Source: Sarocladium kiliense (taxonomy: Eukaryota > Ascomycota > Sordariomycetes > Hypocreales > Sarocladiaceae). From it: a stretch of DNA of 64,000 nucleotides. The notes under the pieces are model-generated. The model searched no databases. It was given only the letters and a program-made list of their open reading frames with translations, and was not told the DNA's origin. The translations under genes and the position numbers were made by a program. Of this stretch, positions 53,972-64,000 are shown piece after piece. The DNA lies in assembly GCA_030734395.1 (NCBI GenBank), contig JAUZTG010000042.1, forward strand, positions 496,001 through 560,000, in the 5' to 3' direction. Each line of letters starts with the position of its first letter. Position 1 is the stretch's first letter.

Positions 53972-54910
53972 TCAGTTGTGTCGTGACCGAGCCTGCGCAA
54001 ACTGCTCCTCCTGAAGTCTCGCAAGCTCTTCCATAGACATTCCGCTATTAGCGAATTTGTCTGCTTTCTTCTCGCGACCCTGTCATACAGTTAGCAAACA
54101 GCAAACCCCACGCACGCCTGATTCACTCACCTTCTGCACCTCCTTGTGCTCGGCAGCTGCGTCTAGTACCATGGGGACGTAATCAGAGAACCCAAGCTGC
54201 TCGAGTGCTTTGGTAATGTGATCACACGCGATGGTCTTCTTGGCCTCCTTCTCAGAAATCTCGTTTGCCTCAGAGGAGATGAGGGTAATGAACTCGACGC
54301 AGCATTCAATGAGCAGGTCGCGGGCCTCTTTGGCGAATGCAACGCCATTCTGTGCTGGAAGAATCTCAGAGACAATCTTCTGAACGGTCGCTAGCATGGG
54401 CGTGTCAGTAAATATTTGGAACGGGGTTGGGAAAGGCAACGAACCTTTGGGAAGCGACAGATCGTCGTTGCCTAGCATCAAGTCAGCTCAAGCACTCATA
54501 CCGTTTCATACATGGCGGACCATAAAACATGTCAAATTTCTGCCAGTATCTGTCTTGATTCGTATACTCTGGGGACATGATGCAAGCGAGCTGTGAATAT
54601 GTGAAGGGGAACGGGCATGCATCTCAAAGAGGATGGGTGGCTTTATACAGACACATGATGCAGCCACTCTCTGGCCAAAGCGCCAGGCTCCCGCTCAGAG
54701 CAACTATGAAGGAAGCAAACAACAAGCGCCGTCGTTTGCTCAGCGCGTTGCAGCAGCATGCCGTCGGGTTGCGACTTGGCTGATAGGACGGGAAAGGTGA
54801 GGCAACAGGGCAAGTGCATGACAAGCGAGCCCGTCATACATCAACAGCAATGAAAGTAGCAGCAACAGCAAAAAGAATGGGAACTTACCACCAAATTCGT
54901 GATCGGACAT
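53972..54910 (-). CDS. NCB2: Negative cofactor 2 beta (Dr1)
   Basis: Four exons, 54910-54889, 54471-54445, 54390-54131 and 54079-53972, close to 138 aa. NC2-beta pairs with NC2-alpha through a histone fold, binds TBP on DNA and blocks TFIIA/TFIIB entry. The spliced start MSDHEFG(G)NDDLSLPKATVQK is textbook; then IVSEILP, FAKEARDLLIECCVEFITLI, SSEANEISEKEAKKTIACDHI, KALEQLGFSDYVPMVL. The tail is GREKKADKFANSGMSMEELARLQ with Gln-rich ending. Exons 1 and 2 hold only 22 and 27 coding bases. Intron 1 is 417 nt, about seven times the window's norm. The frame seen from the exon 2/3 region alone would give a false N-terminus. Confidence 0.93.
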
Positions 54911-56367
54911 AACTGCAGTATGGATAGAGCTATGCGTTGAAGACGGTGCCTCTGTGAATGTATGCTTCGTCCTTGATGTGGGAAAGAGATGTTGAGAGGT
55001 GAGGATTGGGTCGTCGCCAACAGCAGAACAGAAACGACGGTGAATAAGGCCAAGCAGAAAGGGACGAAAAATCCACAGAATGAAGAGGGGATGCGATGAG
55101 GACCAGAGAGCTCGAAATGAGAATCGTGTCGCAGCAGTTGATCAAGGGAAGACAACCTGTGGTAGGTTTCACTGTTTCATGGACGCAGCAGCCGTCGCGA
55201 GCCGGCGACCGGGGTGGGTGTCTGCGGGCCGCCTTATTATAGCCAATGCTCATGGTGGTGTTAGTGCAGAGGAGCGCGTTCTGCGGCAGCAAGAGCGCCT
55301 GCCAGGGCTCCACGAGATCACGTGCACGGAAGGCTGCATATGTGCTGAGCCTCTTCAGGCTCGCTTGACATGACACATGAACAAGCCTTGCACGAGCTGT
55401 CCTCTTCTTGCATTTCAAGCAAGTTGGAAAATAACTAACAGAGCCTCTCCAGCAGGGGACAAGTATCGACAGAGGCGCTGCTTGGGACTCATTTGGTGTT
55501 GATGCTGGAGCTCAGTAGCTCCACTAAAAAATAGTAGTACTTATTTCTCGCGGCAGAAAAAATGCAGCTTCCAACCTCGTCCTTCACACCACCGCCACGA
55601 ACAGCAGCCTCCAAAACAGCTCTATTGTCTCGCCATGGAACCTCGATGACTTTCGCTGTCGTGGCACCTATCAAATCCCCATGGTAAGGACCCACCTCTC
55701 TCCCTATTTTCCCCTTCCCAGCTACTTGATGAGATCGTTGTCGCCCCAGGCTAAGGAGGTCCGACAAGCCTCGTTGCTGAAAGACACAGTCTTTGCCAAA
55801 TAGACATTATCTGACCCTTCCTCTATTTCTCCTTCTGATCACCGACTTTCATTAGTCTTACAGTCGCTGACTCTGACACAGTAGCTTTCCTGTAGCCATC
55901 TCACCGCTTCGCACCAAACGTAAGCCGAAAATGCGCCTCTGCTGCTCCTTGACGATGAGACAACGCAATGATGCCAAAGCTATAGCACTATCAAATACCG
56001 ATCATTCATGACGGAGAAAAACCTTATAGCCTGAGCATGTTGTCTCGCTGCTGGATGCATCAATCTACATCACACGGAGGCTGACAGTCATCCAAGTCAA
56101 CAGGATCTTCTACTGGCTTCCGCTGGTACAATGTGACTGCTAAAGGTAATGACCTTTTCTCCTTGTTTTCGCAACTCGTTCCAGATGCTCTGATGAAGAA
56201 ACCTACATTCCATGCTAATACCGAACACATCAATGTGGAGCAACGTATGAGCTTTTCATCTTTCGACTGACTGCATCTTCCCATTCTCTATTGCTTATCT
56301 GCCTCTATACTTTCAAAAACATAAGCTGACTTGTATCTGAAGACTTCTAGATCGTGTACTTCGGCCA
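54911..56367. other. Intergenic region, no gene established
   Basis: About 1.46 kb between NC2-beta and the SDR. A minus-strand frame at 55489-55767 (92 aa) has a protein-like middle but no recognisable motif, and the opposite strand reads similarly well, so it is not called. Confidence 0.4.
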
Positions 56368-57308
56368 TTACGATTGGTACTTTGCCAACTCGGGTCCATT
56401 CCATCTGCAGCGCGTTAGTAATGCAGCTCGTTTTAGGATATCTTCACCAGATGACTTACGCGAGAAACTTGCCGCTCAACTCGGGCACAGGATCCGCCAC
56501 AAATTTGGCAAGGACATTGCCGGGCTGAGAAGGCTTGAGGAGACCACCTTCCTCATGCACGTCCTGGAAGGATTGATACTGGTCCTTATCCATGGAAGCT
56601 TTACCCTTGGCTCGGATCAAAGCCTGCATGTCTGTATCGACGCGTCCCGGCTGGATAGAGACACTGGTGATGTCAGGGTTCTCAGTGGCAAAGTGGTTGG
56701 CGATGGACAACACAGCTGCCTTTGAGGAGCCATAGGCGCCCCATGCGGCGTATGCCTTGACTGCAGCACCGCTGGACACCCAGACGATGGAACCTTTCGT
56801 CTTTCGCAGCTCTGTCAGACCAGCTTGAGCCTGATTTCGGCTGTTAGCAATGTTTCAAGAACCGCACAAGTGTCGGTACTTACCACTGCGAAGCAGCTGA
56901 AGACGTTGACATCGTAGGCGCGCTTGAGGTTCTCTACTGTCTCGTCACTCATGCGAATGGGCTCAAGCACGCTGTGATTAATGACCATGCCATCTAGGCG
57001 ACCAAATGCGCTAACGGCGGTGGCTGTGAGGTTCTTCGCAAGCTATAAGCAAGTAGTTAGTTCGCTGTATATCTCAATCATATTAGGCAATCGCCGAATC
57101 CCTCCCTATTTTGACATACCTCTGGGCTTGTGATATCTCCTGCAATCACCTCAACCCGACCAGGGTGAGCTTTCTTGAAAGCCTCCAATGGCTCAGCCGT
57201 ACGAGCTGTAATGACAACATTGTGCGAGAGGTCGAGAAGGTGCTGTGTGATGGCTGCGCCAAGACCCTTGCTTGCGCCCGTAACGATGAAGACCTTTGAT
57301 GCTGCCAT
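56368..57308 (-). CDS. Short-chain dehydrogenase/reductase (YIR035C-like)
   Basis: Exons 57308-57120, 57042-56884, 56830-56460 and 56404-56368 close to 251 aa. Seen: cofactor loop VTGASKGLGAAI (residues 9-20), DITSPELAKNL across junction 1, GRLDGMVINHSVL, VNVFSCFAV before junction 2, catalytic Ser in VWVSSGAA, Y-x-x-x-K as YGSSK, and SIQPGRVDTDMQ. The last exon has only 37 bases and supplies WNGPELAKYQS after SGKFLA, as in many fungal homologues of yeast YIR035C; reading through its intron would give a premature stop after LA. Probably an NADP-dependent carbonyl reductase; substrate unknown. Confidence 0.9.
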
Positions 57309-57962
57309 TGTGCTGATTTTTGAGTCTAGATCTGGGATTGTCTGGAACTTGCTTTGCGAGGTGAAGAAGAGGACGATGGGAGCTGGTTTAATGATGAGGG
57401 GATCATAGGCCGAAATTTTCAGAGGAGCTACGTACTGGGTACATCATCGCACTGGGTCCTTTTATATTCTTAACTCTACGTCAATCTCCCTGATGTTGGC
57501 GAGAACGGGGGCTTTCGGAACAGCTTGTTACAAAATTATGATCGTATCCGACACTATGCGATGAAACCCATTGGCGATTCGTGTGATTTACTTCTTCAAT
57601 AGGCAATGAATCTCCTGTGAGAGGTCCGGTTGCGATATCGGCTGTGGGTAGGTACTCGGGCGCCACCGACTCAGGGCGTGGTGGGGAGCGGATATTTGCG
57701 AGCACGCGATGTCTGTAGGATGCGCCAAACCTCTAGAGGAACGAGAAGTTGAGTAATCAGGACACATACTTGTCAAGTGACGATATTATGTGGAATATGG
57801 ACTAGGAATGGTCGCATTGGACCCGGATTATTCGGTGATCTCGTACCGAGTGGTAACAAATCAACGAGGGTAGAGGGTGTGAGGTCAAGAAGGAGGCTCG
57901 TGTGAGTTGATGACCAAACATATCGAACCGTGGAAATCCCCTGGGAAGTATGATCTCATTAT
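57309..57962. other. Intergenic region, no gene seen
   Basis: About 650 bases between the SDR promoter and the 3' end of the homocysteine methyltransferase gene. Nothing recognised. Confidence 0.4.
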
Positions 57963-59006
57963 TCAACCTAAGATCCTCGTGCGAAGTTTGCTGATATGCT
58001 CCGGCAAAGCCTTGCAGCATCCTCCCACCACAATGGTCTTCCACTTCCCCCTCGACTTTGTTCCCTCCACAGCCCTCGCCAACACATCCTCCCATGGAAG
58101 TCCCCCACCAGCTCCTCCTGCTTTTGCGTCCTCCGGCATATCCCAAGTCTGCGTCGTAGTATTGTACACCTCTCCGTTCGTTCCATCAGGGTAAAGTACC
58201 AATGCCGGCCACTCCTCCGCATCTGAGCCGAGAGCCTCTACTACCGCGGCTTCGTACTCGTGGAGAAGGGTATCGAGGCGGTGCACTTTGGTGCAGTTGA
58301 TGCCGATGCCCCACGGGAGAGGTCCAGGGATATTGGGGTCGAGCATGGCTTTCACGGCCACTGAAGCTGGCGTGCCATCTGGTAGATTGGTGGATGATTG
58401 ATCTGGGAACAGGCAGGCAAGCCAGTACGGCACGGCAGCCAGCGAAGGTGTCGCACTGAGGGCCTTGCGCATAGCCGTGATCTCGTCAAGTCGTGGGATA
58501 GTCTCCAAAGCGACGTAGCGCACCCTCCTGCTGATATCGTCCGGCGACCCTAAGATCTGCAGCCTGTCGCGATGCCATTCCTCCAGCGCCTCCAGAGAAT
58601 CATGAGCCTCATCATACCGCCCGCTATACTCCTGCCCCGGCACCATAACAGCACCATAAGGCCCAACACTCAATGCGACACCCGTCTTGCCTTGCCCCTC
58701 CTTTGCAGCATCTTCCGCGACGCTCACAGCCTTCTCCGCGAATGGCGGGAGCTCATCCTTGGAGTAACCATCGGGGCGCTGTTCGGTCTTCGTATTTGCG
58801 AAGCCCTCGACTGAGAATTGATAAGTATCCGTGAGGAGGACGTCAACAGGAATGCGGCAGAATGAGGATTGGCAGGCGAGGAGGGTGGATGGGGAGGTGA
58901 TGAGGAGAGATGAGGACCACAGAGGCTGTGAGGGGGAGTATTTGACGCCGTGTTGCTGCTCGAGGGTGGTGCCAAGGCCACCGTCGAGGATGAGGATGTC
59001 GGCCAT
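57963..59006 (-). CDS. Homocysteine S-methyltransferase
   Basis: Single-exon, 347 aa. Enzymes of this family (Mht1/Sam4 in yeast) transfer a methyl group from S-methylmethionine or S-adenosylmethionine to homocysteine to make methionine. Seen: ILDGGLGTTLEQ at the N-terminus, LLTDTYQFSVEGF, VALSVGPYGA, RYVALETIPRLDEI, the first zinc-ligand region GIGINCTKV, and the paired-Cys ligand motif VVGGCCKA near the C-terminus. The barrel is complete and the length is normal for the family (about 325-350). The start is the Met directly before ADILILDGG. It works in the methionine salvage cycle in the cytosol. Confidence 0.92.
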   Translation of the reverse strand: MADILILDGGLGTTLEQQHGVKYSPSQPLWSSSLLITSPSTLLACQSSFCRIPVDVLLTDTYQFSVEGFANTKTEQRPDGYSKDELPPFAEKAVSVAEDAAKEGQGKTGVALSVGPYGAVMVPGQEYSGRYDEAHDSLEALEEWHRDRLQILGSPDDISRRVRYVALETIPRLDEITAMRKALSATPSLAAVPYWLACLFPDQSSTNLPDGTPASVAVKAMLDPNIPGPLPWGIGINCTKVHRLDTLLHEYEAAVVEALGSDAEEWPALVLYPDGTNGEVYNTTTQTWDMPEDAKAGGAGGGLPWEDVLARAVEGTKSRGKWKTIVVGGCCKALPEHISKLRTRILG

Positions 59007-59473
59007 TGGACAAAATGAGCCGGTGTTGAGTTAAGGAGGGAATGAGGCGCGAGGCAAAGATGGTGAAGCAATTGTGGACGAAGAGTGGGCGTCTATTAGA
59101 GTTGCGAGATCGGGCTGTGGATTCCCTTGACTAACGCCTACCGCTGGAAGACGCCATTCTTGAGCAGCCTTGCGTCCAATTATTTACAAAGCCTGAAACA
59201 GTCGTTCTTGGATAAGGCCGAAGTTAATCGATCTCCTTTCATGCTTCCTGGCTTGCAAGCAGTTATACTGCAGACGTCGTGGCATGCGTGCGTGAGGGAG
59301 TAGACATGTGCCTGGCAAACATGCCAGCTGCGATTGGGAGTTCTACAGGAGCCAGCCTGCTGACCCTAGATCTCCTTGTCTTGTGTCGCATCGTCAGTAG
59401 GTGCAGAGCCGATCATTCTCCCAAATACTTGTTCGCGATTGCCTTTTGCAGAAACAGAGATTGGAAGGATACT
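59007..59473. other. Intergenic region, no gene seen
   Basis: About 470 bases between two minus-strand genes; promoter of the methyltransferase, nothing else seen. Confidence 0.4.
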
Positions 59474-60491
59474 TTATCGCATGCCTATGTCTAATTGAGC
59501 TCCATCAGAGATGGAAGCTCCATGAGGCTGGTATTCTAGAATATAATCACCACAGCCAGGTTCAAGTTCCAACTCCAAGATACTCAGATCCAAGGATCGA
59601 TAATCGTAATCGGCCGAGCTCTGACAACTCTTGATCACACTATGGACCGCTTCCAGTACATGTCTCGTGCGCACCGGCCGACGCCACACGATGCCCAGCT
59701 TCGTGAGCAGCATGTTGAACAAGAAGAATGTGATATCCTTATGTCGTTGTGATTCGGACATGTCTCGAAATCGGGGCCAGCTTTGAGCACTGGTGAAGAT
59801 TCTGAGCTCCGCACACAAGCTGATCATCCACAGCATCGTGATCATGTTCATGTACGGCGTCTGAAGCCATTCCCGTAAAATTGCGATTCGCTCGGCGACG
59901 AGCACGAAAACACGCTCCTCCTTCAGGTTCCGATAGAAGATCCCACTGCCGTGGATTCGCCGGCCATGATTTCGACATTTCCGCGGCGGGCGCCGAAGAA
60001 TGATCTTGGACGGCCCGACGGGAGGGATTTGGGTCTGGATCAGCTGGCCAATTCGGCAAATATCGCTCTGCGTACTCGCAAACCACTGTAGTGCTGGATT
60101 CGCTGCTCGATGGGTGACCCCGGCCGTAGTTACAGGACTGCCCAGCCTTGTCGTATGTACGATGTGATGGGCATGATTCGTTGTCAGCTTCTCTGCATTC
60201 CACTTGGCGATCTTCAAGCGAAGTTGTTTGTAGCTTCTCTCTGTCAGCCTTGAGTAGTCATGGCTAGCTGCGCATTCCTTACCTTGGACAAAAATTGTAG
60301 TGCTTCTCGAGATATCCTTGTATGTGCTTGACGCTGCACCCCCGTCTTTTGAGATCCTCAACCTCATGGCGAACTTGAGGTGTCCATTGAGAATCTGGTA
60401 AGCGCGATGCGTATTTCTTCTGGCCGCAAGATGGATCATGTTGGCGGATAACCAGGTGTGTGGTCATCGGCGCATCCATTGAGGCAGACAA
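59474..60491 (-). CDS. Clr5-domain protein
   Basis: Exons 60491-60283 and 60236-59474 (46-nt intron, donor GTAAGG, acceptor GAGAG) close to 323 aa. The Clr5 domain, first noted in a fission yeast silencing protein, lies at residues 35-82: QWTPQVRHEVEDLKRRG, HIQGYLEKHYNFCPR and, after the junction, SYKQLRLKIAKW. This is the usual W...L...Y-x-F-x-x-x...Y-x-x-x-L-x-x-W pattern. The remainder is helical and basic with no other domain recognised. Family members are often N-terminal to repeats or are lineage-specific; function is unknown, with nucleic-acid binding only suspected. The acceptor is weak, so the exact junction is less certain than others here. Confidence 0.72.
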
Positions 60492-61078
60492 TGTGATGGT
60501 TGAGATATCTGGGAGAAGAGTTCGTTATAGGAAAGGGCCGAGTCTTTCATCATGACGCGTCGGGCCACTTCCAAGAGCAGACATGGTCACTTATGTACCA
60601 AGTGACGCCTCAGAGCGAAGACTTCAGCGAAGATACCCTACTCGTCGCAAGCCGTGCAGCACTACACTCCATGCACGCGACAGCGGCGGCGTGGCGCATG
60701 CTCCATAAAGAGAAAGGGCAAATGCAGCTCTGGATGCCTCCTCATTACTTTCGCTCGTTTGCTCTCCTGCAGCAAGGCTTAGAGGCTCCCCACCACACCG
60801 CATATCGGTGAGGTACGCCAGCCATCTGTGTGATTGCGATCCATATGCAAAGCCTGGCCCTTTCTACTTTCAGATTCATCCTTCTGATCGATACCATCTT
60901 GATCGGGCAAATTCCGGGGACCTGAAAGCCGTGTGGAGACAAGATTATTCCACGGTGATCTGCCTCGGACGCGGTTCCCAGGTGGTGTGACTACCCACCA
61001 TGTCCCATGTCCCAAGCCACAACGCTGTGCCAACACTGCAAGACCGCGCAATTGGCTTGGCCGTGATGAGATGCGGCG

Positions 61079-61126
61079 CCTTTGCCCTTTCCAATTCCCG
61101 GGTTCGTAATGCGCAAAGGGCAAAGG
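61079..61126. repeat. 12-bp inverted repeat (CCTTTGCCCTTT / AAAGGGCAAAGG)
   Basis: Perfect 12-bp arms at 61079-61090 and 61115-61126, separated by 24 bases. The RNA could form a hairpin; as DNA it offers two opposed copies of one site. Seen directly. Confidence 0.85.
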
Positions 61127-61472
61127 TCTCATGCATGGTGGTCGTGTTGCGGGATCGCTGGCTTGACGACACTACATCTAGCATGTTTACTACCTACGTT
61201 ATTTGGTGTTGCGGCTGCTGACGCTATCGTCCTCACTCCAATCACGATTTTTCCCCAGTGGGAGAAAGGGCAGGCAAGAAGACATGCTTGAATCGGCTCC
61301 GGCAGGGATGCCTTGCATTACGACACGCTGCTGACTCCTACGCTTCCGGGATCCATCAGCTCATCAAGTCGCGATGCGCGTTCTCGCCGCCCGTTTCCTG
61401 AAACGAGCTTCGATGCTCCCCTTGCGCCAGGCACGTTTCCTTGATTGCGTGGGGGCTTCTACATAATCCAAG

Positions 61473-61498
61473 TGCCCTTCCCATATAGAGAAAGGGCA
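61473..61498. repeat. Second TGCCCTT / AAGGGCA inverted pair
   Basis: Arms at 61473-61479 and 61492-61498 with a 12-base spacer; the same core as the 12-bp inverted repeat 350 bases before. Confidence 0.75.
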
Positions 61499-61768
61499 TC
61501 ATACCGTGAGTAGATAGCTGAGCCACCCAACGCCAGTCCTTCTTAGCCTTCAACATGATACCTATTAAGAAGTATATATGAGAGGGACCATTGCATGCAA
61601 AACATTTCCACGAAATCTCTTTTATCCCCAGCACGTTGATTCTCGCTTCATTAAGTAGTCCTGCTTCTGTTGTATGAGCTCACGTAGCGAGGGCCTCATT
61701 CAGGTCACTTACCTGCCATTGCGGTTATCTTGGCCCGGAAAATCTAGGCTGCATCTAGCTCTGGAGGT

Positions 61769-62296
61769 ATGTGCCTATTCTTCCAGAACCTCCATGCCTT
61801 GATAGTGATCTTTGCTAACATGCCCGAAGGCATTATTGGCATGATGGGGTCCGAGGCAATCCTCGCCATCGTCTTCGGAATCGCCACGTTGGTTGCGACG
61901 TTCGTCGCGGCCTTTGTATCGCCATCATACCGCCACTATGATCCTACATCAATTAGCATTAGAACCATGGAAAGTGGTCTCTCCGGGTCTAGTTATGAGA
62001 AGGATACCGCGATGGTTTCGCGATTGACTGGTCTGGTTGATCGAGCGCCCTTTCAACCACCACCTGTTCAACCTGCCCGCTCACTGCGACCGCAAGCCAT
62101 GCCTATTGCATATTTACCACCAATTCTGTCTCCTTATCCATCGATGGGCAGTGCTGATCTTGATCAGCCTTTGAGATGGTCAGTGGACACGGCTACCAGC
62201 TGTGAACACTCCTCGTTGGAGGCGTGCATCAACACAAGCGACAAAACATCTAGTTATCCCTCGATCGAGGGGAGGGCCATCAGAAGTTCCGGTTGA
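61769..62296 (+). CDS. Small membrane protein, hypothetical
   Basis: Frame of 175 aa; the Met at 61820 (MPEGIIGMMGSEAILAI) is the likelier start, giving 158 aa, since the preceding codons resemble an intron or leader (GTATGT near 61768 and CTTCCAG near 61787). One hydrophobic helix (AILAIVFGIATLVATFVAAF) near the N-terminus is followed by a Ser/Pro-rich hydrophilic tail. That is the layout of a single-pass membrane protein with a cytosolic tail. No family recognised and no splice evidence beyond this; it could be spurious. Confidence 0.4.
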   Translation: MCLFFQNLHALIVIFANMPEGIIGMMGSEAILAIVFGIATLVATFVAAFVSPSYRHYDPTSISIRTMESGLSGSSYEKDTAMVSRLTGLVDRAPFQPPPVQPARSLRPQAMPIAYLPPILSPYPSMGSADLDQPLRWSVDTATSCEHSSLEACINTSDKTSSYPSIEGRAIRSSG

Positions 62297-63435
62297 CTAA
62301 CAGTCTCCATTATGGAACTCAGACTAGTCGCTTGATGGCAAACTCAGCATTACTGTGGTATTACTCCTGCGGTCCGGAAGGAGATGTATGTTCAAGTTAA
62401 TCAAAGAGGATTCACAGAACACATAGGTGCAATGAGATTAAAGATACCAAATATTCCTCTATAGAATGGTCATTGGGTTGGAACTTATGGGCTGAAACGA
62501 GAAAAGGCCACAGTGCAGACGGTTGGGTGTAGGATCGCTCGAGGTCGTTTCTCTCCCAGTTCTCAGTCAAGATTTGTTTTGGCGGACTCGGAGATCCCAT
62601 GATCAGTCTCACTGAGCTCATAGCCAGAACGAACCGTTTATATAAGAGAAGTCAGGTCCAGATGGTCGCTCAACGAGAGGAATATACGCGTCCGCCGACT
62701 AAGGTATACGTCCTACAACAAGAACCTGTCACCAACCAAGTCAACTCCCACAACTGGGCAACGGAGGATTTAAGACCGTGAGGGGCGTGCGAACCGCTTT
62801 AGTAGAACGGCTCATTGAAATTCATTACTAGAGCTAGCATACACCTCAACGAGGAGCGTCTCGATATAAAGGACAAACACTGCCGCACCAGACACATTTG
62901 CCTCAAACACAACGTCATGCACCCTACGCCGTTTCTACTCGGAGTATCCTGAAACCAGTTCTATCGCATTTTGCTTCTTAGTCAGGTACAAAAGCGCCTC
63001 CTACGACAGTGGCAATTACTGCGGTGCGCCAGCTCTGCGCCGATCCGGGGTGAAGCCGCTCCGTCTTACACACACAGCAAGGCGAGATCTAATGTGCGGC
63101 TGAACGCCACGAGGCTGGATCGCAGGTAGCTGTCTAAAGTGACATCGTAATGATCGGCATTCCGTTTCAGATTTTGAAGTTGATCAAGTGGTATCAGTGC
63201 AGTCGGTGACGAGATGTCGTTGGGGTTCCACGTAAGAGTGTCGGATAGGCGAGGACGACAGCGTCAGAGCGACGATATGGAAGGCAAGGATCGGGATCAA
63301 GTTCATCAAGTTTACCGTTCAACAACGGAGCAGCAAAATGTATAAGAAGAGACCGAATGCCAAGCCTCAACAGCTCAATCAACAACACCAACAGTTCACC
63401 ACAACTCAAGACATCACCAAACAACAATCATCAAC
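62297..63435. other. Intergenic region with secreted-protein promoter
   Basis: About 1.14 kb upstream of the small secreted protein. The last 95 bases hold a TATA box and an A/C-rich leader rich in CAA, typical of well-expressed fungal genes. No gene elsewhere. Confidence 0.45.
63341..63347 (+). promoter_or_regulatory. TATA box of the secreted protein gene
   Basis: TATAAGA, 95 bases upstream of the ATG. Confidence 0.45.
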
Positions 63436-63756
63436 ATGCATTTCTCCACCATCTCCCTCGTCGCAGCCCTCGCCGGCACCACTCTCGCCGCTCCACCCGT
63501 CCTCAAGCCCCGTATTGACTGTGGCTCCGGCGCCTGCCAGGCTCTCGCCGAAGAGGCGTCCTGCATCATCGACGCTGGCGCAAACGTTTTTAAGCTCGTA
63601 AAATGTCTGGCCGAAGGCGGCGGCGTTGACAATGTGAGTAATCCAAATTCCCTTCTTTGCACATGAGATACGGTAACTGACTAGAAGAAGCTTTGTCCTT
63701 GCATTGCCTGCGTGCCGGAAGTTGGAGACTTCTTGAGCCAGCCTGGTATTTGTTAG
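63436..63756 (+). CDS. Small secreted eight-cysteine protein
   Basis: Exons 63436-63633 and 63685-63756 (51-nt intron, donor GTGAGT, acceptor ACTAG) close to 89 aa. Residues 1-19 (MHFSTISLVAALAGTTLAA) form a clear signal peptide, and KPR at 24-26 could be a Kex2-type processing site. The mature part has eight Cys, at 29, 34, 43, 57, 70, 72, 75 and 89, enough for four disulfides; the spliced exon provides four of them (LCPCIACVPEVGDF and the final GIC). Similar short proteins with a CxCxxC...GDFL...C ending are common and uncharacterised in ascomycetes. It may be an effector-like or antimicrobial protein; that is inference from size, export and Cys content only. Confidence 0.8.
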
Positions 63757-64000
63757 ATCATGTATTTTGAAGGTGCAGAGGACATACTGATTGTAACCTA
63801 TATGTATGAGTAAAGTAAGACTAGGCTGTTCCTTTGGAGGCAGGCCTTCAGGTGTGGGCGGCCGTGTGACAATATATTGCGCATTCATCAGCAACTCGCA
63901 TAGACAATCTTCGTGGCAGTAAGCCATAAAATGCCATTCACGCAAAGGCCAGCTGTGACACCGAGCAAGCACGGGATTAATTCACCACAGACTCGGGGAA

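Larger units (their letters stand above)
60492..61768. other. Intergenic region with AAAGGGCA repeats
   Basis: About 1.28 kb, divergent between the Clr5 gene (minus) and the small membrane protein (plus). A plus-strand frame at 60500-60811 has no motif. Several AAAGGGCA elements in both orientations are listed separately. Confidence 0.45.

Noticed and set aside
55489..55767. 92-aa minus-strand frame
   Set aside because: Protein-like patches but no family, and the plus strand reads equally plausibly; left uncalled.
61096..61110. T-loop-like sequence near TTCCCGGGTTCG suggesting a tRNA
   Set aside because: No acceptor stem, anticodon arm or A-box could be fitted; it sits in the spacer of the inverted repeat.
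1..64000. CRISPR arrays, bacterial operons, ribosome binding sites, intact transposons, tRNA or rRNA genes
   Set aside because: None seen by eye. The window is eukaryotic with spliceosomal introns throughout; a tRNA-finding program would be needed to exclude tRNAs fully.

Overview
The window is nuclear DNA of a filamentous ascomycete (Pezizomycotina; Dothideomycetes is a guess from gene style, not proven). Introns are 48-90 nt with GTAAGT/GTGAGT-type donors and CTAAC/CTGAC branch sites. Fungus-specific families are present (zinc-cluster regulators, 2EXR, Clr5, ascomycete laccase, siderophore MFS), and genes lie on both strands without operons. I closed the reading frame across every proposed intron by hand, and several gene models (BPL_N protein, Mgr2/Romo1, laccase, NC2-beta, the SDR at 56.4-57.3 kb, the 163-aa protein at 8.4 kb) depend on small exons found this way.

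Layout. 0-4.3 kb: a ribonucleotide-reductase inhibitor with a PCNA-binding motif, a Gemin2/SIP1-like snRNP assembly factor and a zinc-finger-less regulator-like protein. 4.9-10.2 kb: an unknown acidic protein, a zinc-cluster regulator, an unknown 163-aa protein and a possibly secreted BPL_N-domain protein. 11.1-16.5 kb: a GNAT acetyltransferase, a short-chain dehydrogenase and a siderophore transporter whose upstream region carries GATA-factor sites, including an exact SREA-type ATCTGATAA. 16.5-20 kb: mitochondrial GatA/Her2, splicing factor Prp38 and a small membrane protein. 20.15-21.5 kb: a 5'-truncated subtilase tail joined to an adhesin-like domain, interrupted by one stop codon.

21.5-31.5 kb is nearly gene-free and rich in simple repeats. 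It surrounds one 300-aa acidic, Ser-rich protein. 31.5-38.1 kb: a 2EXR protein, an FAD-dependent aromatic monooxygenase and a five-exon zinc-cluster regulator beside it. 38.8-46 kb: COX16, a short-chain dehydrogenase with an in-frame TAG, a SLMAP/Far10-type FHA protein with a GC-AG intron, and Mgr2/Romo1. 47.7-64 kb: a laccase ending exactly in DSGL, an F-box-like protein, an Hst2-type sirtuin, NC2-beta/Dr1, another short-chain dehydrogenase, a homocysteine S-methyltransferase, a Clr5-domain protein, a small membrane protein and a small secreted eight-cysteine protein.

Housekeeping genes (PRP38, COX16, HER2, MGR2, NCB2) are interleaved with accessory ones (laccase, siderophore transporter, monooxygenase plus regulator, secreted protein). 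There is no PKS/NRPS, so this is not a classical secondary-metabolite cluster. No tRNA, rRNA, transposon with intact ORF or CRISPR was recognised.
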